A DNA stretch of 64,000 nt, taken from Parietichytrium sp. I65-24A. Taxonomy: Eukaryota; Sar; Bigyra; Thraustochytrida; Thraustochytriidae. This document shows positions 61,107-64,000 of this stretch, piece by piece. The translations under genes and the position numbers were made by a program. The notes below the pieces were generated by a model that saw nothing but the letters and a program-made list of their open reading frames with translations, searched no databases and was not told the origin of the DNA. Location: assembly GCA_012862575.1 (NCBI GenBank), contig BLSF01000028.1, positions 310,001 through 374,000 on the forward strand, in the 5' to 3' direction. Every line of letters starts with the position of its first letter. Position 1 is the stretch's first letter.

Positions 61107-61815
61107 TATTAGCGTATGTACGCGTATGCCTATGTGTGTATGTGTATGTGTATGTTCTCAAAGAGCGAGGGAGAGAGTGAGTTTTCCCAACTTGAACCTA
61201 TCTTCGCAGAGCAGCTCAGTGCCAAGGCCCGAGGAACCGGAGAACTCCGAAGAACCCGAGGACACGTCACGCAGGTACCCTTGTGACGCGCGCGTCCTCA
61301 GAGCGTCAGTGGATGTCAGTAATGTCAGCGGAAACCAACTCGAAACTCGCGACCGAATTTCTTTCCCGTGTTCTCCGAACAATGTCCGTAAGTCAATTAA
61401 CCCAAACCATAAGAACGCACTAGTCCTGTTCTCGGAATAATCATAAATAAATCTAAACTCTTGTTCCAAAACAAAACCAAGAGCTTATGTCTCTTATGGA
61501 AATTAGTACACTGAAGTATAGTGTAGCGTTAGGTAGTAGCGACTACACCCACTCCAGAGGAACGCTTTTTTTTTGTCGGGTGTGGAATGTGCGGAACCCT
61601 TGCGGAGAACACGGAGAAAAAGAACGGAACGTTCCGAGAACTTGCGCGGACCCCTGCGCGGACCCCTGGCCCATCTGCCCCTCTAGTCTCGGGCGGTATA
61701 CGGCTGCGCGGTGCGCCAAGCTAAAAAGCTTGGTGGAGAAGGAAGGCCGAATAGGTGGGAACCTTGGAGACTTTGGAAGATTGTTAAATTTTAGCAAGTT
61801 GGGAAACGGAACAAG
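61107..61815. other. Divergent promoter region between the MogA fusion and the F-BAR-like gene
   Basis: About 700 bp with opposed promoters. An open frame at 61487-61930 overlaps the start of the next gene in another frame and has no family features. No RNA gene is seen. Confidence 0.4.
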
Positions 61816-64000
61816 ATGGAGCTGCAAAAAGTGCTGCGAGTGGCGCTTGAAGCGAACGGTGAGTTGGTATTCTTGTGCTTATGTTTTTGTTCAGAGTTGG
61901 TGGCCCATACATCGAAAGATCGATAGATAGATCGATAGATCGATAGATGGATGGATATATGGGTAGATGGATAGATTATGTGTCAATGGAATGGGTCATG
62001 GGCGGCCATGTGAAGAGCAGCGTGGTGGCCATGAGATCGCGAAAGAGATGTGAAATGGGCGGACTGTTTCGATTGTTTTTGTTTTTGTTTTTGGTTTGAC
62101 ATCTTGACATCCCGAAGAAGGTTTGCGTCACGGGTGGGAAATTGGGGAACAGGGAATGCTGACCTGTGTGATGTGCAAATACGTTTTGTGATATCGGGGT
62201 ATGGATGCCTGTCTTCGCAATGGCCTGGGCGGCGCTTTAGACAAGGAGTTGCTGGCGTCCGGAGTATTGGAGAGCGGGAAGCTATGTCTTGAGATCGGGC
62301 AGACGGGCCGTGCCGCCGCAAGGTTGGAGCTTGCCGCCGAGTTGTACAGGGAAATGGGAAACACGAGTCAGGAACTGAGGGCACTTGACAAGCTGACCGA
62401 GGCTTACGCTGTGCTGGGGTGCGAAAAGAGCGCAGCGCCAGTGATTGCCAGGAGACAGTGCATAGCAGACGCCTTGGACAAAAAGACACTATCGGAAAAT
62501 GCGGAAGGTGAGAATGTCTTTGGAAGTATAATGTCCATATTCGGAGCATCGTCCACCAGGGATCTGAAAAAGGTCGAAGCAGCCAAGACGAGTATCCGTC
62601 AACTGCAGAGCTCAATGGACGATCAGAATGAAAGATTTATGCAGAAACACCTGATGCAAGTCCATCTGTCAGATCTCCCACTCCCTGTAGTTCATGATCG
62701 CATGGCGAAGTGCACCTTGCAATCCGTTGACGCACTCATTGAAGACGTGCAGCGCTTTTGCGCAGCGCTGCAAGTGTTCCATGGCAGTTTCTCTGATCAA
62801 TCTGCTGCAACTCACGCCATGGAAACCCCTGGCACTTATCAGCGCATGTTGCGTGAGTGGTCTGACTTGCAGCAAAGTTGGTGCACCACCGCGAACACAG
62901 CTTGCAGTGAGATCAGAAAACAATTTATCGTCCCCGTGGCGCAGCTCCAGGAGTCTAGCAAAATTATCGTCGATTACTATGTTCACGAAATGGCATCATT
63001 CACGCGGAGGGTTGACGAGGCGCAGAAATCTTTGCAAAGTGAAATGTCTTCAGAGCAAAAGGCGAAAGTCCGGCTAGCCGACGCGGAAGAGCGGCTCAGT
63101 CAAGTGCAAAGGGGTAGCCCAACGGGGAAGCAGGTGTCCAAAACTTTAAGCGAAAGTATGGGAGACATTTTGGGTAAGCGAATGACTGTGGAGGAAAGAG
63201 CTCAAGAAAATATACGCAAGGCTCGGCGTGAGCTGAGCTTGGTGCAGATGGGAGTGAAGGAGAAACAAGAAAAGCTACAAGCTGCCACAGGCGCGAGTCG
63301 TGCAGCTTGGAGGCGCTCCTGCAGAGAGTTTGAGCATTTGGAGCAGACCAGGATGAGTGTGATATCTGATCGGTTTCGGCGATTGGTAGAGACACAGGAA
63401 AGCATGCTTGACGAATGGCACAAGCGACTGTTACAGCTGTCTAGGACCTCTTCGCGAGTGGATGCGGCGTCCGATATACGAGCATTTTGTAATCACGCTT
63501 TGATTGGCACCGTTCTCAATGGTCGGCTGTCCCGGCAAGCACTGTTTTGCTCGCCTTTCAAAATGATCGAATCTGAGGTGAACGACATTCTTCATCCCAA
63601 CCCGGACATGACGGAGGCTAGCACCGATTGCCATGATTCTGGACCCGGTTTGCCTCAAGTGGAAATGTCGACTGTGGTAACTGACACAGAAGTCGAAGAC
63701 GGTGCAGTTTTGCTGGAAACATCTTCTCCGCACAGACGTGTAGAAGAAGAGGAAGTTGCAGTCAGCCCAGTCGGTCCCGATGCTGCAAGTAAGACTGACG
63801 AAAGCTCCTTCACGGACCGAATTCTTGAAGATGAGCTCGCCACGGACGAAGTGCGGGCTGCGGAACTGGAGGTTCAGATCAAACGGTTCGTTCGTCGCTT
63901 GGAGACGACAGATGGGGACAAGCAGTCTGAGCAGTCCGAAGAGTCAGAGGAGGACAGCGCCGTGGTTGCACGGATTTGTGAACTTTTCCGATATCGGTCT
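61816..64000 (+). CDS. F-BAR-like coiled-coil protein, 5' part (runs off the window)
   Basis: Exon 1 61816-61858 (MELQKVLRVALEAN) and exon 2 from 62241 join in phase 1, and the frame stays open to the last base (about 600 residues so far). Residues about 15-80 form TPR/MIT-like helices (KELLASGVLESGKLCLEIGQ, AARLELAAELYREMG). About 110-400 is a long helical region with features of F-BAR domains: EIRKQFIVPVAQLQESSKII, NIRKARRELSLVQMGVKEKQ and CREFEHLEQTRMSVISDRF. It is followed by an acidic disordered part. F-BAR proteins bind curved membranes and link them to actin. If the intron is not used, an in-frame ATG at 62201 would start the protein. The BAR family is assigned by pattern only. Confidence 0.65.
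61859..62240 (+). other. Proposed intron of the F-BAR-like gene (382 bp)
   Basis: The donor is AACG|GTGAGT and the acceptor GCTTTAG|ACAAGG; the join makes an Asp codon and keeps frame. The intron holds a GATA/GATC microsatellite. It is longer than the other two introns in the window. The alternative is an unspliced start at 62201. Confidence 0.6.
61915..61978. repeat. GATA/GATC microsatellite
   Basis: Imperfect tandem GATAGATC and GATGGATA units inside the proposed first intron of the F-BAR-like gene. Confidence 0.9.

Noticed and set aside
62201-62240. Unspliced start of the F-BAR-like gene at ATG 62201
   Set aside because: Possible, but the spliced form gives a better start context and a natural helical N-terminus; kept as an alternative.

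Overview
This is nuclear DNA from a gene-dense, intron-poor eukaryote of near-balanced base composition. The eukaryotic marks are a nuclear complex I PSST subunit with a targeting leader, short GT-AG introns, a tRNA with a pol III T-run, CtIP/Sae2, CLP1, class C GPCR and RhoGEF genes. A plant-type tRNA ligase, an ALDH12-type P5C dehydrogenase and a bZIP lacking the invariant basic-region Asn together suggest a stramenopile, perhaps a labyrinthulomycete (thraustochytrid). That placement is inference, at about 0.5 confidence; phylogeny of the tRNA ligase and NDUFS7 would settle it.

Layout. 0.4-8.1 kb: bZIP factor (-) and a class C GPCR with a laminin-G/cadherin-like ectodomain (-, one intron). 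10.5-17.6 kb: Cid1-type nucleotidyltransferase (+) facing CLP1 (-), then a UFD1-UBX-UBA adaptor (-). 18.8-24.2 kb: CtIP/Sae2 (+) facing a WD40 protein (-), then a U1-type zinc-finger/RGG protein (-, one intron). 25-33 kb: AttH/tocopherol-cyclase-like protein (+) facing a RhoGEF with a WW domain (-), which is head-to-head with a BAR-like protein (+) carrying an array of PPGY repeats. 33.7-45.9 kb: plant-type tRNA ligase (+), then a head-to-head pair of paralogous membrane proteins, each with about four TM segments and two CRAL-TRIO (Sec14) modules. 46.2-52.8 kb: NDUFS7 (-), LSD1-like amine oxidase (+), P5C dehydrogenase (-). 55.6-64 kb: a putatively N-myristoylated small protein (+), an ankyrin/zinc-finger protein (-), tRNA-Thr(AGT) (-), a DUF1244-MogA fusion (-) and the 5' part of an F-BAR-like gene (+) that leaves the window.

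There are no operons. Most neighbours are convergent (3' ends about 180-750 bp apart) or divergent (shared 5' regions about 0.7-2.8 kb). RNA processing is well represented: nucleotidyltransferase, CLP1, tRNA ligase and an RNA-binding-type zinc-finger protein. Membrane and cytoskeletal signalling is the other theme: GPCR, RhoGEF, BAR, F-BAR-like and Sec14-like membrane proteins. The most notable hypothesis is that the divergent BAR-PPGY and WW-RhoGEF genes encode partners, because PPxY is the classical WW ligand. Several genes have possible non-ATG in-frame extensions; I chose the first well-placed ATG in each case.
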